From: Rotaria sordida
Taxonomy: Eukaryota > Rotifera > Eurotatoria > Philodinida > Philodinidae
Assembly: GCA_905250125.1 (NCBI GenBank)
Contig: CAJNOL010000689.1
Location: forward strand, 47,317 to 111,316
Length of the DNA: 64,000 nucleotides
Reading direction: 5' to 3'
The notes under the pieces are model-generated. The model was not told where the DNA came from and did not search any database. It worked only from the letters and a program-made list of their open reading frames with translations. Positions 29,268-42,500 of this stretch are shown one piece after another (position 1 is the first letter of the stretch; each line of letters starts with the position of its first letter). A program made the position numbers and the translations under genes.

Positions 29268-30848
29268 TTGCTGTTGATCGTTTCCTACAGAGAACTTCAT
29301 CTTCGAAACTTCATGACCAACGAAAATAAAGAAAATAAGTTTTCAATTCACATAAACCAACCATCTCTTACAGTACCGAGAACGCTGAACCAATCATGCA
29401 CGAATTCAGACACTTCTCTCCGATGTCAGGCAGTATCTATTACTAAAGAAAACCCTTCTGTATCTAAACCATCTATAATATATTTTCTCTCGCTTGTCTA
29501 TGCTTACCTCTGCATAGGATTCGGAACGGGCATCACGACGTCAACGTTATTGAAACTCGGTGAACAAACAAATTCTACGACTTATCAACTCACCAGTATA
29601 TTCTTTACTCGTTCATGTGGCTCTTTGAGCGGTACAACACTTGCTGGACTGCTCATTGATCGATTTCCTGATTTCGGTAATATATTTCTAACGGCAGCAG
29701 TTTTTATTATGAGTGCAACAACATTCTTGATTCCATTTATCTATCAATTGATTCTATTACTTTCCTTGCAACTGGCATGGGGTTTAGCATCGGGTATGTT
29801 GGTGAATCTAAGCCATATCTTGACAATAAGATATTATTCATACCATAATGTTGGTCCATATTTGCAAGCTTTACATAGTGCACTTGGTATTGGAGCTTTT
29901 ATTTCGCCACTTGTCGTGGCTAAGTTCCTATCCGAGCGACAAGACAAGAATCAATGGCACTACGCGTATTTTATTATTTCTCTTCTACATTTACCTGATC
30001 TTGTTTGGCTTTCATGGTACAGTGGTCGCAATGAATGCTACGACAAGTTGAAGTCAGAAAACAGACCTACAAACGAACAAGTCACGAAAGAGTTCCTCAC
30101 CACAACACCTGTTATTCTCGCCGATCTTAATAATGAGCAGAAGAAAAAATCAGTAGAGTTCCAGCTGTCATTCGTCTTGATGCTTGCGCCATTTCTCTTT
30201 TTGTATCTAGGTTGCCAGTATGGTTTTATCTTTTATTTAAATATGTATGCAACCTTGCATCTTCGCTTTTCGAAAGATATCGCCGCCTATTTAAACTCGG
30301 CGTTCTGGGCATCCTTAGTCGTTGGTCGCTTATGCGGAATACTATTTTCGCTCAGACTCTCTCCGCAGGAAATGATTTTTGGGGATCTTGTGGGCTGCAT
30401 AGCATCACTTGTTCTTCTTCTTGTATTCAACAAATTGCCTTTTATTCTATGGGTGGGATCAATACTTTTTGCCTTCTTCGTCGCATCTATTTATTCATCG
30501 ACGATAGCCTATGCTGAAAAACACATAACGATGACAGGCAAACGTATGGCCATGCTCAATGTTGCAGCCACGATAGGACAAGCAACCATTCCATTGTTGG
30601 TGGGTATCAGTATCAATTCAACGTTTTTCGGTCGTCCAAACTTTCTTATCATTGCACTCTCTATTATTGTCCTTGCATCAATTATTTTTGTTTTTAATGT
30701 TCTATGTACTGCACGATCTTCATTGTTAGCGCACACGGATATAAAAATCAACTATAAGACGCAAAACGAAAGATCGAAACGAACAGACTCCTCGCTTGAA
30801 ACAAACTTCAGACAATCAACAGTGGATATTTCAGAGGTCGGTAATTGA
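29268..30848 (+). CDS. MFS transporter, MFSD4/NaGLT1-like sugar carrier
   Basis: Single open frame of 526 aa. The first ATG is at 29268; an alternative start at 29313 (MTNENKENK) would drop 15 residues and avoid the sequence next to the foldback. The first 60-70 residues are hydrophilic. About 12 hydrophobic segments follow, beginning near YFLSLVYAYLCIGFGTGITT. Family words include AGLLIDRFP after TM2, an ASGMLVNLSH stretch and PYLQALHSALGIGAFISPLV, matching MFSD4/sodium-dependent glucose transporter 1 proteins. A cytosolic loop with many Glu and Lys lies around residues 260-300, and the C-tail is hydrophilic. The role is probably uptake of a sugar or similar solute at the plasma membrane. 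Codon use is clearly less AT-biased than in FoxG, FASTKD or RBBP5, and there is no intron. Both fit a retrocopy or horizontal arrival. Confidence 0.85.
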   Translation: MLLIVSYRELHLRNFMTNENKENKFSIHINQPSLTVPRTLNQSCTNSDTSLRCQAVSITKENPSVSKPSIIYFLSLVYAYLCIGFGTGITTSTLLKLGEQTNSTTYQLTSIFFTRSCGSLSGTTLAGLLIDRFPDFGNIFLTAAVFIMSATTFLIPFIYQLILLLSLQLAWGLASGMLVNLSHILTIRYYSYHNVGPYLQALHSALGIGAFISPLVVAKFLSERQDKNQWHYAYFIISLLHLPDLVWLSWYSGRNECYDKLKSENRPTNEQVTKEFLTTTPVILADLNNEQKKKSVEFQLSFVLMLAPFLFLYLGCQYGFIFYLNMYATLHLRFSKDIAAYLNSAFWASLVVGRLCGILFSLRLSPQEMIFGDLVGCIASLVLLLVFNKLPFILWVGSILFAFFVASIYSSTIAYAEKHITMTGKRMAMLNVAATIGQATIPLLVGISINSTFFGRPNFLIIALSIIVLASIIFVFNVLCTARSSLLAHTDIKINYKTQNERSKRTDSSLETNFRQSTVDISEVGN

Positions 30849-32676
30849 TCAGTTTAATCTACATGCATACAACTGTTCCTGGCAAAACACATTTTCTAAA
30901 CAATCTAATGATATTGGACTGTGTAAAACATTGTTGTCAAGAAATGAACTCTTCTTTTCTTTCCAAAATTTCCCTACCTCATAATGACTTTTCGAACAAA
31001 TCTAGTACATTTATCACTCTCAGAAAATTAAAGCATCACAATCATTTTGTTAAAGAGAGAGTCTACCACATGGCTACTGTACCATGCCCATAGGTCGCCA
31101 TAGAAAAATTTTCTAATAATCGGTTCAAAGATTCAAAACGAAAGTTTTCGTCGAGTCATGTTTATACGAGAATGTTAGATCATTTCGATAGTAGTCTATA
31201 GATATAACGAGTTGAAACATTCATTTTTGCTCTATTGTTGAATCTAAAATAGACTTCATCGGATACGACTACAGAATAGCTCTATTTGATTGATATCAAC
31301 ATTTTCTGTCAAAAACACAAAGTTCATATAGCGCCTAAGATATGAAAAAGGCATGAGTTTCGAAAAATAATATTTTTATGTAATTCTAAGTGCAGTAACA
31401 CATCGTAGAATGAATTTTTTACTCGGCATGCATTCCATTAAAGCAAATTTTTTGATATAAAATATCGAGGTACTATGCTGGATCCGTCCGTCTTAAGGCA
31501 ACTTATATTTCGACTCCAACTCATTCGATATCTGTCTAAGCCTAGAGCTCACGTTAGGTTTGTTGTTCATCATGGAAGTCTAAATCGTGATGACTGTATA
31601 GAAGTACCTTAAAAGGCATAGCACAGCTACCAGTCTTGAATATTCTTTCTAATAGTACAATAGATTGTATTATGTTTAATCTTAATCGACCGTCCGTTTT
31701 AATATCACTACAAATTGCACAGATTATGTCATATTTTTAAATGAAATGAAGTGTTAAAAATGATAGGTTACCTTGAGAAGGCATAATTAAAAATTGGTGC
31801 CTGGAAATTTAACAAAAGTGTACAGTAATCTAGGAGTGATTGAACATATGCCTCTTTCTACCTTTATTTTGGTTATTTTTTCAGAATTAAAGAATTTAAT
31901 TTTTTTCTGACTACCTTCATGTATTTTCATTATGATGGAGCTATGAAAGTTACATTTAAAAGACGCTTTTCTCTAAACTTTCAAGGAACACATGAAATGA
32001 GAAGGAGGCCTGGAATTTGATTCAGAATATAGAACCTGTATATAGATAAAAATCCTTCTTACTGCAGCATTACATTTCTCAGAATTGTTACACTAATATT
32101 CATAATCACTATCGTAAATTTTGTCCTTGTAGTTATTTATAAAAATTAATTTCTGATGAAAATGTTTTTGAAAGATCATGTGAAGTATAGCTAGCTGCGA
32201 TCCCAGATGCCACTATCAAGTGATAGATAAAGAAACTATGATAAAATGAATTGAATGTGAACGAAGATTTGCCAATGTTTTGAATAGTGACAACTGATAA
32301 GAGATGATCACTAAAAGAATGAATGAGAAAATGTCAAGAAGTGATTCGACTTAAGTCAACAACTTGTCCATCATTGTAAAAGATATGATTATGATATTTT
32401 GTAGTCAATATCTACTTTATTTTCATCAAATAGTTTTGCTTGAAAATTGAGCTATGAAGTGATCTTATCAATCATAGTTCTTTTTTTTCAGATATGAATA
32501 TTTTTCATACTTCTATTATGTTTCGATTGCATAAATTAAGATTATCACACTTTTAAAGATTTTATTTTAAGCGATTTTCTAAACTTCCTTTCAGTATAGA
32601 ATCTAATCTGAAGTTACTACAATCATCTTTTTAGATAAAAATTGAAATGAATCGAATGATAATTAGTGATAAATAA
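30849..32676. other. Spacer between the MFS gene and the RING pseudogene
   Basis: The first 250 bp keep the lower AT content of the MFS gene and are probably its 3' UTR (small ORFs at 30796-31093 are there). The rest is ordinary AT-rich sequence. I see no gene, tandem array or long inverted repeat. Confidence 0.5.
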
Positions 32677-33688
32677 AAGTATATCAATGAAGATTCCATC
32701 AAGGAATATTTGAAATGTAAGATTTGCAGCAATCCTTTCATCAATCCTGTAAAAACTAAGCGTAAACAAAAAGAACATGCATTTTGTCATCATTGTATTA
32801 GAGAATGGCTTCGATGAGATTTATCATGTCGTCAAAATGTTAAAATTCAAGATTTAACAGCGATCCCCAAAGGCATTTTACTCAATATGCTTCATAATCT
32901 TCCTGTTAAATGTCTATTGTGCAAATAAACAGGACTAGAAAGAGGTGATTTCGATGAACATGTCAATAAAAAATATACAAAGCGAAAAAGTTTATGTTCA
33001 TCAGCAGATATAGAATGTCTATAGGCTGGACCATATGATGAACTTGAAAAGCATTTAAAAACATGTCCATATACAACATTAAGAGTCATGCTCATTCAAA
33101 TTATTACTAACAACAGACAATATACCGAACAAGTGAATCAATAACAAATTCAGATTGATAAACTTCAAAAAGAAAATCAGGTAATGAAAGAACAATTGCA
33201 GCAGCAGCAGCAAAACGTACACATTTCAAAATCTTCAATCGACAGTTGACCATCTCATCAACCAAAACTAAGAACGGAAAATAAGTTTATGCACAAGAAA
33301 TTTTCAGACGTTCTCTCTGAAATCATTTGCTCATTATAAAAGTTTTATTCCATTTTCGATATTGTCATTACGATTTAATGATAATAAATTATCCTTGTAC
33401 AAGCTATTAAATCGATCAATTTTTCAGAAAAAAATTTATTGATAAGATGTTAACAGATCTAAAAATAGTAGAATTCATATCATCAACAAACTAATCAGTA
33501 TTTCTTTTTTAGACACAGCGAAATCTTCAATATCAAATAATAGGCTACCGTCTGTTCCAAATGTATTCTGTGATAATTGTTTTGATTATTGGCGAGATAT
33601 TATTCGTCATACTTATTTTCGAGGTCAACGCGGTGGTGGCTTTTAGCCTGGTAAAACTCTTACTCATTGTGATTTCCAATTGTCATAA
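32677..33688 (+). pseudogene. RING/TRAF-type zinc-finger protein pseudogene
   Basis: One frame from 32683 to 33249 reads as a RING finger protein: LKCKICSNPFINPVKT, then FCHHCIREWLR, DLSCRQN, IPKGILLNMLHNLPVKC, a TRAF-type finger-like region ending KHLKTCPYT, and a Gln-rich coiled tail. Five in-frame stops interrupt it (after LR, CK, ECL, VNQ, and at 33249), but no frameshift is needed. A plausible last exon follows an acceptor at about 33511 (VFCDNCFDYWRDIIRHTYFR) and also contains a stop. The family pattern suggests a TRAF-like E3 ligase. No upstream start or functional ORF remains. The absence of indels makes the decay look fairly recent; C-to-T type changes could produce most of the stops. 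Confidence 0.75.
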
Positions 33689-36546
33689 ATAAACCTTCGA
33701 TGGATTCAATTGATCTGACTAATGTGATACTCATGCTAAAGTTTAGCAATTAATCATAATAATTATCATGTAAGTTTGACTAAACTAAACTATTCTCTCA
33801 CATTTCTGTTTCGTTTAACTACTGTTTGATTTTGTTTTTTTTTTTAAATAAATTAATATAGACTTATATTAATGTATTGTATATTTTGAATAAAATAGTG
33901 TCGAGTAAACAACATTTTTGTGAACAGAACCTAAAGAAGAATAGCTAATTAATAAAATGGATCTGATTATTTGACTCTACGGCTTGGTCAGTAGCTACAA
34001 AATTTCATTTTCTAACTTCTATGAGTTAGGCGTCCTTGTCATTGCAAAATCATGCGGTTTTAAGTTTTTAACACACATTGAGATCATCAACAACTAAAAT
34101 CAATAATAAATTACATTTATTTCAGTTTGATAGTAGTTTTCAAAAAAAGTGAAATAGCTTACAAACAAAATGCTAAGTACGAAAGTTGTATAGTTTCCAA
34201 TGAGCTTTTAGATTATCAGCTCATTTTTTTGTCATAGTCATATCTGTATGGAATAAAATTGAAAAACATCGCTGTTACGAAATGCCATCCTTTTTTTTAT
34301 AGTTAATATGAAGAATTTTGGAGCCAACAATGTCAACTTATTATGGTTGAGATCCATCTTTTTTTGTAAACCAAGATCACTTGTAATATGTTTTCTATGA
34401 TTCAATCGATTTACTTTCATCATTACATCGAAATCAAATACTGAATTATTATTAAAATGATAAGTGAAAATCTATTTTTATAAGCCAAAAAACATTACAT
34501 TTTATGTGCTGTAAGTCAGTCATTTTTTTGAAAGTCTATTAAAACGTAAAAACTTATTAATATCGTACAACAGATCACCAGTTTAAAGTATGTGACACTT
34601 TTTTTATGAGCTGTTGTTAACATTCTAGAACTAGCAGACTCAATTTTCAATCCTTTCAGTTTCAACCTTCTACATGTGAGATTGATCTATGGTTGGTAAT
34701 GCCGTCCATAGAAATGTTAAGGATAGCAAATGAAAGTAAATTTCTTTTTTTGGAATATGAATTTGTGCTAATATTTTTATAGAGTACGAATGAGCATGGA
34801 AATAAATAAAAGAAAATCAAAGCTTATAAATTTATTACTATAGTTCTCCTGTTAGTCTTTGGTCCATTTTTTTGACATTCAAGTTCGATATTTGGAAAAT
34901 ATCATATTATGTTTTTTTTTGTTCTGAGTGCCTTTTTTTGAAATCTATGGTTCATGAAAATTTTCATTGTTTTACCCTCTTAAAAAAAAGAATATTTTAA
35001 AGGTCAACGAGATCGATGCTTTATTTTTCATAATAGAGAAGAAATTGATATGAAAAAAAGGGGTGTACATTTATATTATATTTTATAGGTTACTCATTAA
35101 TACACAGAAATGACACTAATGGGCACAATTAAAATTTGACGACGACATAGTTTTCGATTTATGAAATGAGACTTCTATCTTTTGAATTGGTTTAGTTTTT
35201 AAAAAACATCATATCAGAAAAATTTTTGTTCAAGATCTTGATTGATTCAGTACGGAAATTATATTAAAGTTAAAATACCGATAGAAAAATTATTTAAAAC
35301 TTGCACAAATTCATCTTGAATCAATGGATAGAATCATCTAGCCAGTGATGAGTACGGAATAGAACCGTACGATTGTCCTGATGTACTGTTCAGCTAATTG
35401 ACAGTACAAAAATCGACAGCAATACAAGGTTTAAAGGTTTTTTCTATGTCCATCTCTGCATGCAATAAAGCATTCATCCAATGTAATAAAAATGTTCTAT
35501 TATTGTATTAAGTCAAGGTAGTTATTTTCATGAATATGAACGTGGAAAACTTTTTGTTTTTCATACATATGACTTTCAAACTGCTGGAACATTAAAAATG
35601 AAAAATTGTTTACAAAAAAATCAGTTATTGCTCTTCTTGATAGAATTTCATCATAAAAGAAGAACTCTTTTCTAGACTTGTGAGCTGTCACAGGTCTAAT
35701 TATCTACTTACTGAAAAAATTTCAATTCATTGTCAACTTTCATCACATAGTTTATTCAATAATTATATTGAAAATCTATTTATATGAAAAAATCTGCAGT
35801 ATTTTCATTGTATCAAATGATATTCAAATGTTTAATATCAATGGAACTGTTAAAATTGGGTATTAGGTATTATTTTATTACTTTACCTGATTCATTAAGT
35901 AGTCAATTGATAAGTAACAAATGTATACGAAAATTTTAAGAAAAGAAGCTGACATCATTTATAAATGAAAAGACTACTTTTGATGATTATCATGAATATA
36001 AAAAATACTAATTTACAATACTAAACTTTGCCATTTTGTATTGTACTCTCCATCAATCGGATTTACTTCTAAACTTCCTAAGAATTTAAGTATTTAATTA
36101 ATAAATACAGTCTAACTTCGGTACTAATTATTCACTGTTAATTATATTTGTAATGAAAAAAGAAATTAAATTTATTCAATAAGATTTGATATAAGGATTC
36201 TAGAAAATCGATTTGCAGAAGAAGATATTATTATAGTAAACAGATGTTTCCAATATAATATAGATATATTGTTCAACATATCATAATAATATACTATGAC
36301 AATAACTTATCCTATACAAAATCATTGTGGAACTTCATTCTAAGGAGAGAAAGTACTGAATGCTGTACTATTCATGACTAGAGATACTAATCTTTAAAAT
36401 AGGTAATTTTTCAGCTACTCTATCAAATATATAGAACAATGCAATCGATGCAGAAATTTTTTAGATATATCACTGACTTTTCTTTTTATTGTTTTATATG
36501 ATGCGTTTAAAATTTATTAGAAATAATATTTTTTTTTTTAATATAA
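33689..36546. other. Spacer with a hAT remnant, otherwise no gene
   Basis: Apart from the hAT remnant at 34999-35270, this is AT-rich sequence without recognisable genes. The ORFs at 34238-34423 and 35500-35691 on the minus strand have no family features. Runs of poly-T and poly-A are common. Confidence 0.5.
34999..35270 (-). mobile_element. 3'-end remnant of the hAT family at 11.3-14.5 kb
   Basis: This segment aligns with 11336-11690: GGTCAACGAG/GTCAACGAAC, ATCGATGCTTTATTTTTCAT against ATTGATGCTTCGTTTTCAT, then GGTTACTCATT, TACACAGAAATGACACTAATG against TACAGAGATGACGCTAATG, and AAAAATTTTTGTTCA. Identity is roughly 70-75 percent with gaps. No transposase sequence follows, so only the 3' non-coding end of a second copy survives. 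Confidence 0.7.
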
Positions 36547-37540
36547 TTAATAATAAGAATATCCATAAGGCAAATCCAATGGCACAATTTGTGGTAATTG
36601 ATGAGTATAAGAAGTCGATTGTAATATTGAAGGATTGAATGTACTGTGTAGTGGAATGATTGGTTCATAATAACTCACAGGATGTGGATTTTGTTGAAGA
36701 GTATAAGTAAATGCTGTTGGTTGTTGAAGACATTGATCAAACGGAATGTATGATTGTGGTTGTTCTTCAATTTGTTGTTGATGATGATGTGGTCTTAAAT
36801 GGACTAATCTAGAAATATAAATTTTGAATAAATAAAATGAAGTTTTTTTTTTGAATATTTTACTTTGTTCGAGTAATTGGTTTTGATTGACGTAAATATT
36901 TTTTTCGATTAATAATACGAACTTTTTCTGGCGGAACTTCAACAATATTTTCAATAATTTCTGGTGTTGGTCGACGAACATATATTCGTTCGATTAATTT
37001 TGGTTCAGGTGAACGAAGACGATGAAAAACTCGTTTTACTTGAGGTGGTGGAGTTGGTAATTTATAGACTAAAATTTAATATTATGTTTTTTTATTTTTA
37101 TTTTAAAATTTTTTTATTATATACTCTCTCGAATATGTCGATCATTTATTCTAATTTTACCCAGTGATCTACATAAATCCTCTATGTCTTCATCTGATGA
37201 CGTCAAATCGTCTTCATAAATTTCTTGATAATGAGGCTTTATCGAACGATGTTTTTTAATTATATGTGAAGAAGGAATATGATTTTTATAAAATAAATTT
37301 GATTTTCGAAACATTGGTCGTTCATGTGTTACTATTCGGCCAACATATTCATACTCAGACTGAGCAGGAACTCTATATATATATATATATATATGTATAT
37401 TTATGTTATTAAATGTCATTTTCTGTTTCAAGAACTTACTTTAATCGACTTTTGCGATTCTTAGATGTAGACTTATGATGATTTGAAGCCAATGACGAAA
37501 GTGAAGACGAATGATTTGAAGATATTTTTATATTTTGCAT
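36547..37540 (-). CDS. Unrecognised four-exon protein, Pro/Arg/His-rich
   Basis: Exons 37540-37440, 37372-37125, 37068-36864 and 36808-36547 join in phase to a protein of 271 aa (MQNIKISSNHSS to LPYGYSYY). All introns are GT-AG and 56-67 bp long, and the reading frame is open throughout, so the gene is real. Exon 2 has an acidic DDLTSSDEDIEDL stretch after a basic region. Exon 3 has a Pro/charged pattern, KLPTPPPQVKRVF, ERIYVRRPTPEIIENIVEVP and PEKVRIINRK. The C-terminal exon is Gln/Pro/Tyr-rich with little charge. There is no signal peptide or membrane helix. I do not recognise the family; the middle exon resembles repetitive Pro-Glu-Val/Ile motifs of cytoskeletal or cortical proteins, but this is only an analogy. 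Confidence 0.8.
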
Positions 37541-39527
37541 AGTAAACAACACTCAATATTAAAAAAATATCATTGACTCATTTAGATTTTCATGTACGAA
37601 ATATAAGAAATCATGAAGCATAAACAACAATATTATACGTGGCTATACGGTCGAGTGAGCAATAAACAACATTCTTTGCAATAATGTATATTTTTTTCTA
37701 AATATATATCTAACAGGTATGCCAGAAAAAATAAGCCTCTAGGTGTTTTTCGAATATCTCTTTTAAATTACGACGTTAATACTTGAATTTCTTCTCAAAA
37801 GACAGCCTATGCAATTCTCTAAAAAAAAACTTTAAGAAAAGAGCTCTTCCAACGTTATACTTGGTCAATCCTACAATACTCCAAAATGACTCATTTTCAA
37901 ATGCGTATTTTTATAAAACTAATAATTTCACTTCTTCTAACAAAATAGATACAAGAAAAAACAAAACTTTGCAACATTCTGCTCGTATATCGAAATGATA
38001 GAGAAAACATATTCCTTCAACTGAGTTATCAATCTAAATATGAAATAATTTTTTGATTCAAGATAACAAAATTAAAATTATGATGAATCTTAATAAAAGA
38101 TTCTCAGAACACAAATAGAGAGACGCAAAAGAAAAGTTCTTGTTCAAATAGATTTACAATATGTCAAAAAAAAAGTATTCGTTGAACGAATAGAACTTTT
38201 TATAGACTACAAAATAGTCAATATGAAAACAAGTGCTTGGAAAATAGGCCATTTTGAAGCATTGTAGCGTCCACCGAATATTATACTTCTATAGCTGTTC
38301 GTTGGAAGATCTTTTTTCATAAGATTTTCTAGACCATTGCATAAGCTATCTTTTGAGAAAAGGACTCAAGTATATACATCGCAATTTTAGAGAAATATTC
38401 TCGAAATATTGAGAGGCTCACTTATTTTAGTAATACTCGTTAGATCAACATAATTTGTTTATTAATTATCAATTGATCACGAATATAATTTGATAAATGA
38501 TTTATAAAATTGATTAGATATAATCTGTATATTCGGAAAATCGATCGTTTCATTTATTTGTTCTTTCATATTATTTTCAATAATTAGGTTCTTCGTTTTT
38601 TTTTATATGTATAATTTTAAGTTTATTATGTTTTTGTAGAATGAAATAAATAATCTTAGATTACTCCTATAAATATAAATAAAACTCTTTTTATCAATAT
38701 TAAACTGAGTGAATCAATTCATTTTCGAAACAATAATTATACTCTATGATGAACTCGTCTATAGTCACAGAACGATTACTAGATCCTTTTCGTTTACTCA
38801 TAAGATTTTCAATCATCTTTACTTGCACTTCTGAACAACTTTCAATTAAAAACTAGTTTTTCATTTTTTTTTGCTGAACCAATCGAGTACTTCTGTGATT
38901 TTCTGTCAAATTTCTTTATTCAAATAATACTGATAACGAATTTTTTTTATATAGATGATTGTATTTCATTTCCTTATTCAATAAAAAAAAACATTGTCGT
39001 TCTGATAGACCATTATTTCGACCAGTTCATACATATACATCATTGCAACATATAGCATAATCATCCATATAATTTAAATCAGACAAAAACTGCCAATAAA
39101 CCCTCGATTCTTATGAATACCGCAGTGTATCAGCGATTATCCGAAAAAACATGTAACATGGGCAGACATGATAATTTCACTCTGATGCAAAAAAATAAAA
39201 TAATAACTATGTTCATACAGTGTCGCATTATAACTAAAGGTCAACAAATAATTTTAATCAAAATAAAAAACATGTTCTGATAATGAAATGTAGTATTTTG
39301 AAGACAATGTTGAGTTGCTAGAGCGTAATACATTCAAATAATATGCTTTTTATTTTGATATACAATCGAAATCTTGATGAATGATTCTGTTGTTAGATAG
39401 TAAGAAGAAAAATTTCTGATTAACAAAAGTTTTTATTAGATAACAACTAATGATACAATATAATAACTATTAATCCATTAATATGGATTCACCATGTTGG
39501 TTTTTATTTTTGAAAATATAGAATTGT
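37541..39527. other. Spacer between the unknown gene and the FASTKD gene end
   Basis: About 2 kb of AT-rich sequence. One short ORF (37783-37998) has no family features. No RNA gene, tandem array or long inverted repeat was seen. It holds the promoter of the unknown gene at its left end and the 3' UTR of the FASTKD gene at its right. Confidence 0.5.
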
Positions 39528-42500
39528 CTATTGATTATGCTTAAACAATTTGTTATTCAAATAACGAAAACGACTTGCAGATGATTCGATTGTTGCTAAT
39601 TCGTAATAGGGAAGCTAACGAAAAAAAAAACAAAAAGAACTTTTCTATAAATAATTATGTATATGCAAATCAATGCTTACAATAACAAGTCGATAACCGA
39701 GTTTTTTCAAATGACGAAATGAAATTTCAACTGAACCAACATAATGAGTTGTATTATGACAATAATGATTCGGTGTTGTTACTTGAATTGCTACTCTACA
39801 TTCAAAAAATAAATAAACAAAAGAAATTCTATTAATTTAATTCATAAATCAAGATTATTATTAACCGTTCACATCCATCAGGAATATCAAGTTCTTTATT
39901 TCCATTAATATTCTTCATTAAATCATATTGATCACATGGAACTGGTTGACAATTATCTAATCGTAGAATACATTCAAAATCTAGAATAATACTCAATCAA
40001 GAATAATATAATATATTAAAAAACTAAAACAAAAATTCATACCAATTTCATGAAAATATGGAGAAAGTGTATGAGTTTGAAGATATTTTTTGCCACCAAG
40101 CATTGTTGTCAAATTTGATTCAATATAATCAAATGTAGTATTTCGAATCATCCAATGACGACGCATATCTATACAAATATTAAAAAAAAAAGTTAAATTT
40201 TTTTGTTTTCGAAATCTTGCTTTTATATTATTTAATTAAAAAAGAAAATAATATATCAATTATATTAAAGGATATATAGTTTATTTTTTGTTTAGAATCT
40301 TATATCACTATAAATTGTCTACGACAATCGATGTTCAAATTCTCGCAATTCATATTACTTTTAATTGGTATATTAAAACTACGAAAAAAATCAATTTAAT
40401 ATGTCTGTATAGCAGAGTTTAAGTGCTACATATATATATTCATATTTAATACAAGAAATGCTTGAATATAAAATACAGTGGATAAGTAGAAATTGAAGTA
40501 CTAATAAAGAAAGATCCCTAACTGATCCATGCCATTTTCAATGATATTTTGTCGATATGCTGGGAACATTGTTTCAAGAAAAAGCCTTAGAGAGTTTGAG
40601 CTTACTTCGAAGATTATGATTATTTTACTGATTTTTCTCCACCTACCACAAGGTATATACAGAAAAATTGAACAACAGAATGTCAAGCTGAAATTTTGCT
40701 CATATGTAGTTCTCATGATCATTGGAACTACATCTGAGTAACATTTCAGATCGAAATTCTGTTGTTCAGTTTTTCTGCATATATCTTATGTTATGTGGAA
40801 AAAAAAGCAGTAAAATGGTCATAACCTTCGAAAGTAAGCTCTATCAGCCCAAACCCTCTTAGAACTTTTCCTAGAATAGAGTCGCCAAGTGTTGCTCTAA
40901 TTCGTAATGAACTAGATATAGTGTATTTAGTTGTTATCCTATGAGTTTAGTATTTGATAAAGAAACAAATTCATAATATATTAAAAACAAAACATATGAT
41001 AATGTATGATCTGAGGGATTAGTAGAGGTAATGTTGACGCCTACTCAAGCAGTAAAACATATCAGTTCATTATCCGATGCATTAAACGATATAGCGAGTG
41101 ATACAAAACAATAGAAAAAGAAACTATTAAACACTATTATGATCATTATAGTATAACACGTAGACAAGATGTGTATATAGATCATCTATTTCCATGAAAT
41201 TATCATTATTCCTAATAAATTTATAACAACAATGTCATGCTATCATTTTTTTTTGCTAGTACTCTAATTTCTATTGATCCAATGTATTTTATTGTCGAGT
41301 AAGATAAAAATTGTTATCGATTCAAAGTTATCGGATGCCTCCCCGGACGAGGTATTGGAGTCTCCAGGATTAAGGATTTCTTTTTACAGATATTGGGTGT
41401 TGCTTGAGTTGTCTACTTGTTTCGATTTCATTTAATCTCCTTTTGATCGAGTAAAAACACAAAGATCCTTAGATCATCCTAAAAAATACATATTTTTTTG
41501 ATGGTTTTGTTAACCGAAACTTTTTTATAAACCCTGACAAAAACTAGCGGTACATCATATTTAAAAATTATGAAAAAACTCATTTTTCAAAAAAAATTGA
41601 AACCATGTGTAGGTTTTCACGTTATTCAATGAAAATGTTTTATCTTTTCCAACTTTTATAGTTATATATTTATTCGTAAGATATGTCTAGTAGATAGAGA
41701 ATATTTCCAAGTGTATACAGAGTAGAAAAAAAACTAAAATTTTTCCGTTAGCAGAAGAGAGGTGATCTTTTAAGCTCTCCTATAGAAACATGTAATTATA
41801 TTAAATAAATATTTGTATAGTTTTAATTATGGATATAATGGTAACGATAGTCACCCGTCTAAGATAGAGCATTGCACTTATGCAGTAATGTTGAAGACAG
41901 TGAACGCATGATAAAACTATGATGATCTTAGACTTATTTCGAATTTTTCAGTCGAAGAAGACCTATGTCAAGAAACTAGCCTTCGCGATCGAAAACATCC
42001 AAAACCACGATAATTTTACCAGGCATTCAACATCTTTTCCATTAGTCTATCTGTACATAAGGCCGAAGCATCATTACCATTGGACTCCTCATTCTAATAC
42101 ACAACTTCAAAATAAAAATTTCCTGTGAGAATTTTGACATCGATTGTAATAAAAAAAAAAAAAGAAATCAATATCTATTAAATTACCTGGTAAAGCAATT
42201 TCTAATCCAAATCGATCATTAAACCAAGGAATGTTTAATTGTGGATGATCAATACACACAATTTGATTTAAACGAAATAATGGTTGACCAAGTTGAATAG
42301 AATTTTTTTTTAATGATAGATGATCAACACTACCAAGAAATGATAATGAAAAAATATCATTTAATAATTTTTCATCTAATTGATTTAATAAACCAGTACT
42401 TGTCATAGCTAACCATAACATATCAATTGGACGTATTTCATCTTCATTTTCATAAAGATGACGAGATAATGAACATAAATCATTTATTTGTTCAGGTTTA

